From NCBI RefSeq assembly GCF_000735605.1, contig NZ_JPKG01000006.1, positions 124,001-188,000 on the forward strand: 64,000 bases of DNA. The letters are read 5' to 3'. The notes beneath the pieces were generated by a model. It worked only from the letters and a program-made list of their open reading frames with translations, was not told where the DNA came from and did no database searches. The position numbers and the translations under genes were made by a program. Positions 36,220 through 44,148 of the stretch are shown piece by piece (positions within the stretch are counted from its first letter, which is position 1; every line of letters begins with the position of its first letter). This stretch comes from Allobosea sp. LC85. Lineage in GTDB: Bacteria; Pseudomonadota; Alphaproteobacteria; Rhizobiales; Beijerinckiaceae.

Positions 36220-37179
36220 TCAGAAATAGCGCGCCAGATTCCTGCGGATCCTGTCTATCGGGGGCTCCTGGCCGGCAGGGGCCTCGAACGCCTGGCCCGT
36301 GATCGTCTCAAAGGCGCGGATATAGACCTGCGAGGTCTGCGCGATGAGCTCGTCCGGTATCTCGGGGATCGGCTCCTTGTAGGGATCGCAGCGTGCGGCG
36401 ACCCAGTTGCGCACGAAATCCTTGTCAAAGCTCTCCGGCCGCTCTCCCGCCGCGAAACGCGCCGGGTAGCTCGCGCCGAACCAGTAGCGGCTGCTGTCGG
36501 GGGTGTGGATCTCATCGGCCAGCATGATCCGGCCCTGCCGATCGGTACCGAACTCGTACTTGGTATCGGCAAGGATGAGCCCGCGTCCGCGTGCGATGTC
36601 CTGACCTCGGGCGAACAGCGCCAGTGCGTAGCCGGACACCGTATCCCACTGTTCCTTCGTCAGGAGCTTGGTGCCGACGATCTCATCCGGCGAAAGCGGC
36701 TCGTCATGGCCGCCGTCGAAGGCCTTGCTGGTCGGCGTGATGACCGCCTGTGGAAGCGCCTCGTTGTCGCGCAGGCCATCCGGGAAGCAGATACCGTAGA
36801 GATCCCGCTTGCCCTGCTTGTACATGGTCAGGACCGATGTGCTGGTCGTGCCCGCGAGATAGCCGCGCACCACGATCTCGACGGGAAGGATATCGAGTTT
36901 CTGCCCGATGACGACATTGGGGTCGGGATATTCCAGCACATGGTTCGGGCAGATATCCGTGGTCTTCTCGAACCAGAACCGGGCTGTCTGGGTCAGCACC
37001 TGCCCCTTGAACGGAATGCAGGCGATGGCACGATCGAAGGCGCTGAGCCGATCCGTGGCGATGAGAATGCGGCGCCCGTCCGGCAGGTCGTAATTCTCGC
37101 GGACCTTGCCCCGATAATAGTTCGGCAGCTCCGGGATGACCGCTTCGCGAATGGGCTGGATCTGGGACATGGTGGACAT
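36220..37179 (-). CDS. purC: Phosphoribosylaminoimidazole-succinocarboxamide synthase PurC
   Basis: About 319 residues if started at the ATG at 37179; ATGs at 37203 and 37170 are also possible and none has a strong ribosome site. The family landmarks are [43 protein letters not shown] and [12 protein letters not shown]. It ligates aspartate to CAIR in purine biosynthesis, in the longer form. It is divergent from the free-Met-sulfoxide reductase gene. Confidence 0.93.
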   Translation of the reverse strand: MSTMSQIQPIREAVIPELPNYYRGKVRENYDLPDGRRILIATDRLSAFDRAIACIPFKGQVLTQTARFWFEKTTDICPNHVLEYPDPNVVIGQKLDILPVEIVVRGYLAGTTSTSVLTMYKQGKRDLYGICFPDGLRDNEALPQAVITPTSKAFDGGHDEPLSPDEIVGTKLLTKEQWDTVSGYALALFARGQDIARGRGLILADTKYEFGTDRQGRIMLADEIHTPDSSRYWFGASYPARFAAGERPESFDKDFVRNWVAARCDPYKEPIPEIPDELIAQTSQVYIRAFETITGQAFEAPAGQEPPIDRIRRNLARYF

Positions 37180-37336
37180 CACTTCATCAAGGCGAGGAAT
37201 CATGCAGGGAGAGAAACCCCGGCGCTGTGTTCCTTGTAGCCAAGTGGATCGATACGCACCATTGCGCTCTCGCTGTCGCCCTTTTGCGATGCTAGGGAGC
37301 GCCATGATGAGGGGCGAGCGCCGGAGGTGAACAGGC

Positions 37337-37825
37337 ATGTTTCAGGCACAAGCAATCGCGAGCAGCGACAAGGCCGGGTTCTATCGCGAGCTGACCTCGC
37401 AGCTTGAGGGCCTGCTGGCAGGAGAAAGCGACCCGATCGCCAACGCCGCCAATACCTCGGCACTGCTGTACCAGATGATGCCGGACCTGAACTGGGCCGG
37501 ATTCTACATCATGCGGGACGGCGAACTCGTTCTCGGGCCCTTTCAGGGCAAGCCGGCCTGTGTCCGCATTCCCGTCGGGCGCGGCGTCTGCGGAGCGGCG
37601 GTCGCCGGCCGGCAATCCATGCTGGTGGAAGATGTTCACGCGTTTCCCGGCCATATCGCCTGCGATGCGGCCTCGCGCTCGGAGTTGGTCGTGCCGCTGA
37701 TCCGCGACGGTGAGGTGATCGGCGTGATCGACCTCGACAGCCCCCACCCTGCCCGCTTCGACGCCGCCGATCAGGCCGGAGTCGAACGGCTCGCCGAGAT
37801 CTATCTGGCTGCGAGCGCCCGCTAA
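37337..37825 (+). CDS. msrC: Free methionine-(R)-sulfoxide reductase (GAF fold)
   Basis: 162 residues, one GAF domain. Three cysteines, C75, C85 and C109 ([14 protein letters not shown] and HIACD), have the same spacing (10 and 24) as the catalytic/resolving cysteines of E. coli fRMsr. LNWAGFY and [14 protein letters not shown] are also conserved. It reduces free Met-R-sulfoxide in the cytoplasm, coupled to thioredoxin. The module B hairpin starts one base after its stop codon. Confidence 0.9.
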   Translation: MFQAQAIASSDKAGFYRELTSQLEGLLAGESDPIANAANTSALLYQMMPDLNWAGFYIMRDGELVLGPFQGKPACVRIPVGRGVCGAAVAGRQSMLVEDVHAFPGHIACDAASRSELVVPLIRDGEVIGVIDLDSPHPARFDAADQAGVERLAEIYLAASAR

Positions 37826-37826
37826 A

Positions 37827-37871
37827 GCATCGGCCCGAAAAGTGGATTGAGGTTTTCGGGAAAGCCGATGC
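37827..37871 (+). repeat. Composite repeat, module B hairpin
   Basis: 45-bp hairpin beginning GCATCGGCCCGAAAAGTGG, one base after the msrC-like TAA. It differs from the copies at 18895 and 42739 at a single loop base (A instead of C). Module A follows at 37889. Confidence 0.88.
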
Positions 37872-37888
37872 AAACACAAAAAGGCGAG

Positions 37889-37923
37889 ATCATCGGGCCG
37901 GATACGAGATCCGGTCTGATGAT
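37889..37923. repeat. Composite repeat, module A (diverged)
   Basis: ATCATCGGGCCGGAT-ACGAG-ATCCGGTCTGATGAT, an imperfect palindrome related to the copies at 18848 and 42687, in the outward position relative to module B. Confidence 0.75.
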
Positions 37924-37978
37924 CTGGACCGCGCCACCCTCCCGCTGTGTGCGGATTGCCAGATGCGAGATCAGTCGA

Positions 37979-38716
37979 TCAGCAGGCAGCCGGCGAGAAT
38001 ATCTCCTTTGGTTCCGCCGGTTGATGCACGGCGCCGTGCTGCCCAGGCGCGAGTGGGTCCGGGGCCGGCGTCGCCCCCCATCTCGCCAGGGCCGTGCGGC
38101 CGGCGTCGGTCAAGGCATAGACTCCGCGTCCGGCTCGTTCGAACCAGCCATAGACGTTGCGGTGCAGGATCTTCTGTGCGTCCGGGCATGATTGCTTGAG
38201 ATCGCGCGGCCGCTGCGGGCCTGCCGTCATGGCTGCAGCGCAGGCGAGCGCCTGCTGCCGATAAGCCGTCATGATCGGCGCGCGCGAACCGCCACCTGCA
38301 ACGGGGTCCCCCTGACGCCGCTTATGCTCCTCCACGAGCTTCGAACGCCGTTTGGCATCCTTGCGCGGCGTCGGCGCGGCCGGGGAAACGAGGATATCGA
38401 CGCGACCGGAGGAAGCGACCCCAAGAAGTCCGAAACCGAGATGCCGGCACAGGTTGCGGTAGCGGGAATCGCTCTCGCGTCCCTTCCCCCGCACCGACAA
38501 CCGGGCTGCAAGCCAGATCTCGTCACCGAGCTTCATCCGGTCCACCCCCTGCAGGATAAGCTCGAGATTGAAGCTCAGCTTCAATTCTCCGACCACGACG
38601 ACTGCCGGATCATCGCCTTTGAGACCAACAAGGTCGCAGCGCTCGATCTCACCCTTCACGCAATAGCCCAGGCCTTCGAGGAAGCGTTTGACCGGCAGAT
38701 AGAGGGATGTTTCCAC
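37979..38716 (-). CDS. DUF2161 (PD-(D/E)XK nuclease-like) protein
   Basis: 245 residues from a GTG at 38716, with GGAG seven bases upstream and the typical N-terminus VETSLYLPVKRFLEGLGYCVKGE. CDLVGLKG and the ELK of VVVGELKLSF fit the catalytic core of the PD-(D/E)XK superfamily. A basic segment (TPRKDAKRRSKLVEEHKRR) near residue 140 and a C-terminal helical domain follow. The family is annotated as DUF2161 and its target is unknown; no methylase or restriction partner is nearby. Confidence 0.8.
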   Translation of the reverse strand: METSLYLPVKRFLEGLGYCVKGEIERCDLVGLKGDDPAVVVVGELKLSFNLELILQGVDRMKLGDEIWLAARLSVRGKGRESDSRYRNLCRHLGFGLLGVASSGRVDILVSPAAPTPRKDAKRRSKLVEEHKRRQGDPVAGGGSRAPIMTAYRQQALACAAAMTAGPQRPRDLKQSCPDAQKILHRNVYGWFERAGRGVYALTDAGRTALARWGATPAPDPLAPGQHGAVHQPAEPKEIFSPAAC

Positions 38717-38966
38717 GCGAAATCTCCGGTGCATTCCAATGCCGGACCGTTCCAGAAAGTCCGGAGCGCTGACCGCTGCACCAAGGTGCAGCCGCGGTCG
38801 TTTCGGAATGACAAACAGCAGGCGAGCCGAACGAAATCGGCAGGGCAGGGGTTCTGCCCTCGGCCACCTCCGAGGGCAATAGCAACCCCTTTCGAGGCGA
38901 GCCGCCCCTCGGCATTGCGTCACCCCGTCGATCCCGCAACGGAACCGACCTGCCATGACAGCTGGA

Positions 38967-39665
38967 TCAACGCGCCAGTCGCAAGGCGCCGCGGATTTCG
39001 GCTTTCGCTCCTTCGAGATCCCTCTGGAAATCGGGATTTCTGTAGGCAAGAACCGCAATCATGGCGGCCATCTCCCGGCCCGCCTGGATGTCGCTTGGGT
39101 AGTGCACTCCCCCGATCACCCGGTTCTCGCCGAATTCGACGCCGCGCGCGAAGATCGCCTCGCCCTTCTCCGGCACGATATCGGCCAGCACGATCGCGGT
39201 GAGATACGAGAAGGCGGCGTGTCCGCTGGGATAGGAGCCGCTGTTCGAATATTTGGCGACCGGCCTGAGACGCGCATCAACCACCGGTGGCCGCTGGCGC
39301 TCCCATTTTTCCTTGCCCTGTTTGTTGAAGGCGCTCTCCGTCTTGTAGATCTTCGTGAAAAATGCCGCCGCTTTCGGCAGCTTCTCGGCCGTGAATTCGG
39401 GTCCCATCACATCGGCAAAGCGAAAGACGCTCTGCTCGAGATCCGCGACCGACCTCTCGGCCTGTTCGGCCGTTCGCTTCTCCTGCAGGCTCAGCATGAT
39501 CTCGAGCTCCCGCCGGGTCGTCTCCGCGGATGGCGGCGGCGCCATGAACCGGGTCGTGTCGAGTTGCTCCGGCGACACGTAGTATTTGCTGCCCTGGACA
39601 TCCGCGCCGGCATAGCCAATCGCAAGAAGCGTAAGTCCGAGAGTCAGGCCCGCGAGTCTTTTCAT
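38967..39665 (-). CDS. PAP2-superfamily class A acid phosphatase
   Basis: 232 residues; ATG at 39665 with GGGAG upstream. Signal peptide (KRLAGLTLGLTLLAIGYAGA), then the three phosphatase motifs: KEKWERQRP, SYPSGHAAFS and NRVIGGVHYPSD, as in bacterial non-specific acid phosphatases (PhoN type). It should hydrolyse phosphomonoesters in the periplasm. The gene is monocistronic. Confidence 0.9.
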   Translation of the reverse strand: MKRLAGLTLGLTLLAIGYAGADVQGSKYYVSPEQLDTTRFMAPPPSAETTRRELEIMLSLQEKRTAEQAERSVADLEQSVFRFADVMGPEFTAEKLPKAAAFFTKIYKTESAFNKQGKEKWERQRPPVVDARLRPVAKYSNSGSYPSGHAAFSYLTAIVLADIVPEKGEAIFARGVEFGENRVIGGVHYPSDIQAGREMAAMIAVLAYRNPDFQRDLEGAKAEIRGALRLAR

Positions 39666-40244
39666 CTTGTTGTCTCCCGATAAGCGTTTCTTCCCTGCTG
39701 CGGGAGGCAAGTCCGCGCAGCGCTGGGGGCTGATCAAGAAACGCGCCAGCAGCGCCCGCACCGCATGACGGCAATGGAATCAGGGGGTTGTCACAGGTTC
39801 GGCACCGAGCGGCGCGTGCGGCGTCAGCGAAAGATGAGTAAAGCCCGTAACATCGGCCGCGATCATGGGTCATCGAGGATACCTGGTTGCGGCGCGCCCG
39901 CCGATGCAACCGACAGTATGAGGCGCCGGCTCCCCGGGCAGGAGGCCGAACACTGCCGGCGCGCTGAGCAGCGCGCAGAACGTGAAGGCTGAAAGCCACT
40001 CCACCATCTGGAAGCCTGCAGCACGGAAACATGCAGCCATCCCGACCGCGAGACCCATCTGCCGCCGACACGCAGCCATCGATCCAGAATGATGCGAGGA
40101 TTGCAACGGCATGCACTCGCGACGCCATTCCTCTGCTTCCGCCCCCTCATGACGCAATCGGCTTGGACAGACCCGGGCGGACCGCGCTAGCTTGCACGCC
40201 TTGGCAACCCGATTTCTGCCAACCTTCCCTCTCTGCCCGAGGAC
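39666..40244. other. Non-coding or unresolved stretch
   Basis: 579 bases without a recognisable gene. The last part carries the promoter of the M20 hydrolase. A 45-codon minus-strand frame (39870-40007) encodes one hydrophobic segment (AFTFCALLSAPAVFGLL) and could be a small membrane protein, but it has no clear ribosome site and no relatives that I recognise. Confidence 0.5.
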
Positions 40245-41423
40245 ATGATGCCGAAGTCCGAACTCATTGCGGCGCTGACGCCCGAGCTCACCGCGATCCG
40301 TCGCGATTTTCACCGCCACCCCGAACTGCTCTTCGACGTGCATCGCACCGCGGGCATCGTCGCCGACAAGCTCAGGGCCTGGGGCGTCGACGAGGTGGTG
40401 ACCGGCATTGGCCAGACCGGCGTCGTCGGCGTGATCAAGGGCAAGCGCCAGGACTCCGGCAAGGTCATCGGCCTGCGTGCCGACATGGATGCCTTGCCGA
40501 TCCACGAGGAAACCAATCTCGAGCATCGCTCGACCGTGCCGGGCAAGATGCATGCCTGCGGTCATGACGGCCACACCACCATGCTGCTCGGCGCCGCGAA
40601 ATATCTCGCCGAGACCCGCGATTTCGACGGCACCGCGATCGTGATCTTCCAGCCGGCCGAAGAAGGCGGCGGCGGTGCCAAGGTGATGTGCGATGAAGGC
40701 CTGATGGAGCGCTTCGGCGTGCAGGAGGTCTATGGGCTGCACAACAAGCCTGGCATGGCGATCGGTCAGTTCTGCATCCGCAAGGGCCCGCTGATGGCCG
40801 CAGCCGATCGCTTCCTGATCAAGATCGAGGGCAAGGGTGGCCATGCGGCCGCGCCGCACGACACCAAGGATCCGGTGGTTGCCGCCTGTCAGCTGGTCAC
40901 CGCGCTGCAGACCGTCGCCTCGCGCAATGCCGACCCGCTCGACTCGGTCGTCGTCTCGGCGACAGCGATCAATGCCGGCGAAGCGTTCAACGTCATTCCC
41001 CAGACGGTCGAGATCAAGGGCTCAGTCCGGACGCTGACGCCCGCCATGCGCGACCTCGCCCAGAAGCGCATCCTCGAGATCGCCGACGGGCTGGCGAAAG
41101 CGTTCGATCTCAAATGCGACGTCGACTACGACCGCGGCTACCCGGTGACCTTCAACCACGCCGGGCAGACGGATTTCGTGACCAGCGCCACCCGGAACGT
41201 CTTCGGCAAGGATGCGATCGATACCGAGATCCCCCCTGTCATGGGATCTGAGGATTTCTCCTTCATGCTGGAGGAGCGTCCCGGCGCCTATATCTTCATG
41301 GGCAATGGTGACTCGGCTGGCCTGCACCACCCGGCCTATGAGTTCAACGATGCGGCGATTCCAGTCGGCGTGACCTATTGGGCGAGCCTCGTCGAGATCG
41401 CCATGCCGCAACGCGCAGCCTGA
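40245..41423 (+). CDS. M20 family amidohydrolase (HipO/aminoacylase-like)
   Basis: 392 residues; two ATGs in a row, of which the second (40248) is better spaced from GAGG. Metal-binding motifs GLRADMDALPI, KMHACGHDGHTTML, FQPAEEGGGGA and the C-terminal MGSEDFSFML match hippurate hydrolase/N-acyl amino acid amidohydrolases. The dimerisation domain sits near residues 190-300. The flavoprotein oxidase gene follows after 13 bases. Confidence 0.88.
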   Translation: MMPKSELIAALTPELTAIRRDFHRHPELLFDVHRTAGIVADKLRAWGVDEVVTGIGQTGVVGVIKGKRQDSGKVIGLRADMDALPIHEETNLEHRSTVPGKMHACGHDGHTTMLLGAAKYLAETRDFDGTAIVIFQPAEEGGGGAKVMCDEGLMERFGVQEVYGLHNKPGMAIGQFCIRKGPLMAAADRFLIKIEGKGGHAAAPHDTKDPVVAACQLVTALQTVASRNADPLDSVVVSATAINAGEAFNVIPQTVEIKGSVRTLTPAMRDLAQKRILEIADGLAKAFDLKCDVDYDRGYPVTFNHAGQTDFVTSATRNVFGKDAIDTEIPPVMGSEDFSFMLEERPGAYIFMGNGDSAGLHHPAYEFNDAAIPVGVTYWASLVEIAMPQRAA

Positions 41424-41436
41424 TCGCAGGATCACG

Positions 41437-42543
41437 ATGGCCGATATCGATTGCCTCGTCATTGGGGCCGGCGTTGTCGGCCTCGCAACGGCGCGCGCGC
41501 TTGCGCTCGCCGGACGCGAGGTCGTGATCGCCGAAGCCGCCGACGGCATCGGCACTCAGACCTCCGCGCGCAATAGCGAGGTCATCCATGCCGGGATCTA
41601 CTACCCACCCGGCTCGCTCAAGGCGCAGGTCTGCGTCGAGGGCCGCAAGCAGCTCTATCGCTATCTCGGCGAGCGCGGCCTGCCGCACAAAGCCTGCGGC
41701 AAGCTGATCGTCGCGACATCGGCGAGCCAGCGCCCGGCGCTGGAAACGATCGCGGCGCGCGCGAAAGCCTCAGGCGTGGACTCGCTGCGCTATCTCGACA
41801 CCGCAGAGGCGCGGGCACACGAGCCCGAGGTCGCCTGCGAGATCGCGCTGTTCTCGCCCGAGACCGGCGTGGTCGACAGCCACGCCTTCATGCTCTCGCT
41901 GCTCGGAGAATGCGAAGCTGCCGGCGGCTCGCTGGCCCTGAATACGCCCATCACCGGCTGGCGCCGCGAGGGCGAGGCGTTCAGCGTCGATTTCGGCGGC
42001 GACGATCCCGCAACCTATTCGGTCCGCAGCATCGTCAATTCGGCGGGCCATGGCGCGCCGCGCCTGCTCGGCAGGCTCGACGGCTTTCCTGCCGCACACG
42101 TGCCAAAGCAGTCTTTCGCCAAGGGCAACTACTTCGCGCTGCTGGGGAAGCAGCCCTTCTCACATCTGGTCTATCCGATCCCGGAAGCAGCCGGGCTCGG
42201 CATCCATGCCACGATCGACATGGCCGGGCGGGTCAAGTTCGGCCCGGATGTCGAATGGGTGGATGACGACCAGGATCTGGTCGTCGACCCGGCCCGGGCC
42301 GAGACATTCTACGCGGCGATCCGAACCTACTGGCCCGGTCTGCCGGATGGTGCGCTGGTCGCGGATTATGCCGGCATCCGGCCGAAGCTGCATGGACCGA
42401 CGGAGCCGATGCCGGATTTCCGCATCGACGGACCGGCCGTCCATGGCATGCCGGGGCTGGTCAACCTGCTCGGGATCGAGAGCCCCGGGCTGACCTCCTC
42501 GCTCGCGATCGCGGAGCTGGTGGCGGAAAGGCTGCCGGCATGA
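41437..42543 (+). CDS. lhgO: L-2-hydroxyglutarate oxidase-like FAD oxidoreductase (LhgO)
   Basis: 368 residues of the DAO family. GAGVVGLATARALALAG is the FAD dinucleotide-binding loop at residues 9-25; NSEVIHAGIYYPPGSLKA and ADYAGIRPKLHGP are typical of L-2-hydroxyglutarate oxidases. It removes L-2-hydroxyglutarate, feeding electrons to the membrane quinone pool in E. coli. It is likely cotranscribed with the preceding amidohydrolase. Confidence 0.85.
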   Translation: MADIDCLVIGAGVVGLATARALALAGREVVIAEAADGIGTQTSARNSEVIHAGIYYPPGSLKAQVCVEGRKQLYRYLGERGLPHKACGKLIVATSASQRPALETIAARAKASGVDSLRYLDTAEARAHEPEVACEIALFSPETGVVDSHAFMLSLLGECEAAGGSLALNTPITGWRREGEAFSVDFGGDDPATYSVRSIVNSAGHGAPRLLGRLDGFPAAHVPKQSFAKGNYFALLGKQPFSHLVYPIPEAAGLGIHATIDMAGRVKFGPDVEWVDDDQDLVVDPARAETFYAAIRTYWPGLPDGALVADYAGIRPKLHGPTEPMPDFRIDGPAVHGMPGLVNLLGIESPGLTSSLAIAELVAERLPA

Positions 42544-42686
42544 CGGAGTGCGCTTCGCTCCGTCGGCCAGATCATGGCAGTCGGCAGAACTCGGAGACCG
42601 GCATAGCCCGGTCAGCTCCGCGGCGTTTCATATCGGAAAGCCCGGTCCAGAGGCAGCGAGAACCGCCGCCTCAAGGATGACGCCTA

Positions 42687-42723
42687 GATCATCGGACCGG
42701 AAATCGTATCCGGCCCGATCATC
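42687..42723. repeat. Composite repeat, module A
   Basis: GATCATCGGACCGG-AAATCGTAT-CCGGCCCGATCATC, an imperfect palindrome related to 18848-18882, 15 bases before module B. Confidence 0.8.
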
Positions 42724-42738
42724 TAGCCCTTTGTGCTT

Positions 42739-42783
42739 GCATCGGCTTTCCCGAAAACCGCAATCCACTTTTCGGGCCGATGC
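42739..42783 (-). repeat. Composite repeat, module B hairpin
   Basis: 45-bp hairpin identical to the units at 18895. Read from eda, it begins one base after the eda TAA. It can form a long stem and may also end eda transcription. Confidence 0.9.
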
Positions 42784-42784
42784 T

Positions 42785-43429
42785 TTAGCCGCGGATCGCC
42801 TTCACGGCGTCCCGCGCTTCCCTCGCAAGCTGGGTCACGCGCGCCCAGTCGCGTTTCGCAACAGCATCCGCCGGCACGAGCCAGGATCCCCCGACACAGA
42901 TCACCTGCGGCAAAGCAAGGTAGTCGGCGAGATTGGCGAGGCTGACGCCGCCGGTCGGGCAGAATTTCAGCTGCGGGAACGGCCCGGATAACGCCTTCAG
43001 CACCGGCGTGCCGCCCGCCTGCTCGGCCGGGAAGAACTTGCAGGTGACCCGGCCGGCCGAGACGGCGCGCATGCAGTCCGAGGCCGTCGCCACACCCGGC
43101 AACCAGGGCAGGCCGGCCGCGCGCATCGCCTCGTCCACCGCCTCGCTGAACCCCGGGCTGACCACGGCCTGCGCGCCCACCCGCTTGACCTCTGCAACCT
43201 GCAAGGGCGTCACGACTGTGCCGGCAACGGAAAGGATTTCCGGCACCTCGCGGGCGATCCTCTCAAGCGCGGCCAGCGCGGCAGGGCGACGCAGCGTGAC
43301 TTCGATCACATCGATGCCCCCCGCAAGCAGAGCGCGGGCCAGTGGGACCGCGACCTCGGCCTCGTCGATCACGACGACCGGGACAACGCCACAGGCTTTG
43401 AGGCGTGCAATTTCGGGTTCGCCTGACAT
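42785..43429 (-). CDS. eda: 2-keto-3-deoxy-6-phosphogluconate aldolase (Eda)
   Basis: 214 residues. Schiff-base K131 lies in VTCKFFPAE, catalytic E43 in IDVIEVTLRRP, and the phosphate loop in CPTGGVS. It splits KDPG into pyruvate and glyceraldehyde-3-phosphate in the Entner-Doudoroff pathway and may also act on 4-hydroxy-2-oxoglutarate. It follows pgl by 29 bases, giving zwf-pgl-eda; edd, the enzyme between Pgl and Eda in the pathway, is absent here. Confidence 0.93.
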   Translation of the reverse strand: MSGEPEIARLKACGVVPVVVIDEAEVAVPLARALLAGGIDVIEVTLRRPAALAALERIAREVPEILSVAGTVVTPLQVAEVKRVGAQAVVSPGFSEAVDEAMRAAGLPWLPGVATASDCMRAVSAGRVTCKFFPAEQAGGTPVLKALSGPFPQLKFCPTGGVSLANLADYLALPQVICVGGSWLVPADAVAKRDWARVTQLAREARDAVKAIRG

Positions 43430-43458
43430 CGGCTCGATCTCCTCGCTGAGCGTCTCGC

Positions 43459-44148
43459 TTAAGCTCTGGCCCAGTAAACGTCGAGCCCCTGCGGTCGTCG
43501 CAGCAGGATGCCGACCGGATAGGCCGCCGGAAGTTCTTGCGCCGTCGCCAGGGTCGTTTCCTTCTCCTTGCCGGCAATGAGCAGGGTTGCCCAGCCTGCC
43601 TTCGCGATTCGCGCCGCCGACAGGGAGATGCGAGGCGGCAGGCCGGGCGGACGAGCCGCGACGGCGTGGACAGCGTCATCGCTCCGCGCGGCAGCATCAT
43701 CGCCGGGAAAGAGCGAGGCGATGTGCCCATCGGCGCCCATGCCACTGACCAGGATATCGATCGCAGACAGGCGCGAGAGCACGGCATCGAGGCTGCGCGC
43801 TGCTGCCGCGAGATCGTCTCCGGCATTGTGGAAGGAAACGAAGCTGGCCTTCTCGTCACGCAAGGGGGAGAAGGCGTCCCGGATCATGCGCTCGTTCGAG
43901 GCGGCATCGTCGGGCGCCACGAAGCGCTCGTCGGTCGGCATCACGGTAACCCTGTCCCAGGCGAGGTCGTGCGCGCCGAGCGCCGCGAGAAAGCGCGCCG
44001 GCGTGGTGCCGCCGGGGACGGCGAGCACCGCTTCTCCCCGGGCGTCTATGGCGGCACGCAGCCGAACTGCGACGGCTTCGGCCAGCGCCTCGGAGGCGCC
44101 GGCCAGCGCCTCGAAACGATGCCAGGCAAGCGGCCCCGCCGCGCTCAT
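43459..44148 (-). CDS. pgl: 6-phosphogluconolactonase
   Basis: 229 residues, starting in an ATGA overlap with the zwf stop. VPGGTTPARFLAAL, TDERFVAPDDAASN and SGMGADGHIASLFPGD are the DevB-type Pgl motifs. It hydrolyses 6-phosphogluconolactone, the product of Zwf. Confidence 0.93.
   Translation of the reverse strand: MSAAGPLAWHRFEALAGASEALAEAVAVRLRAAIDARGEAVLAVPGGTTPARFLAALGAHDLAWDRVTVMPTDERFVAPDDAASNERMIRDAFSPLRDEKASFVSFHNAGDDLAAAARSLDAVLSRLSAIDILVSGMGADGHIASLFPGDDAAARSDDAVHAVAARPPGLPPRISLSAARIAKAGWATLLIAGKEKETTLATAQELPAAYPVGILLRRPQGLDVYWARA

Noticed and set aside
38856-38877. GCCCTCGG/CCGAGGGC hairpin between the DUF2161 and phosphatase genes
   Set aside because: An 8-bp stem without a T tract, placed before rather than after a gene; chance or a minor repeat is equally likely.
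39870-40007. 45-codon hydrophobic minus-strand frame
   Set aside because: No clear ribosome site and no recognised relatives; kept only as a remark on the intergenic stretch.
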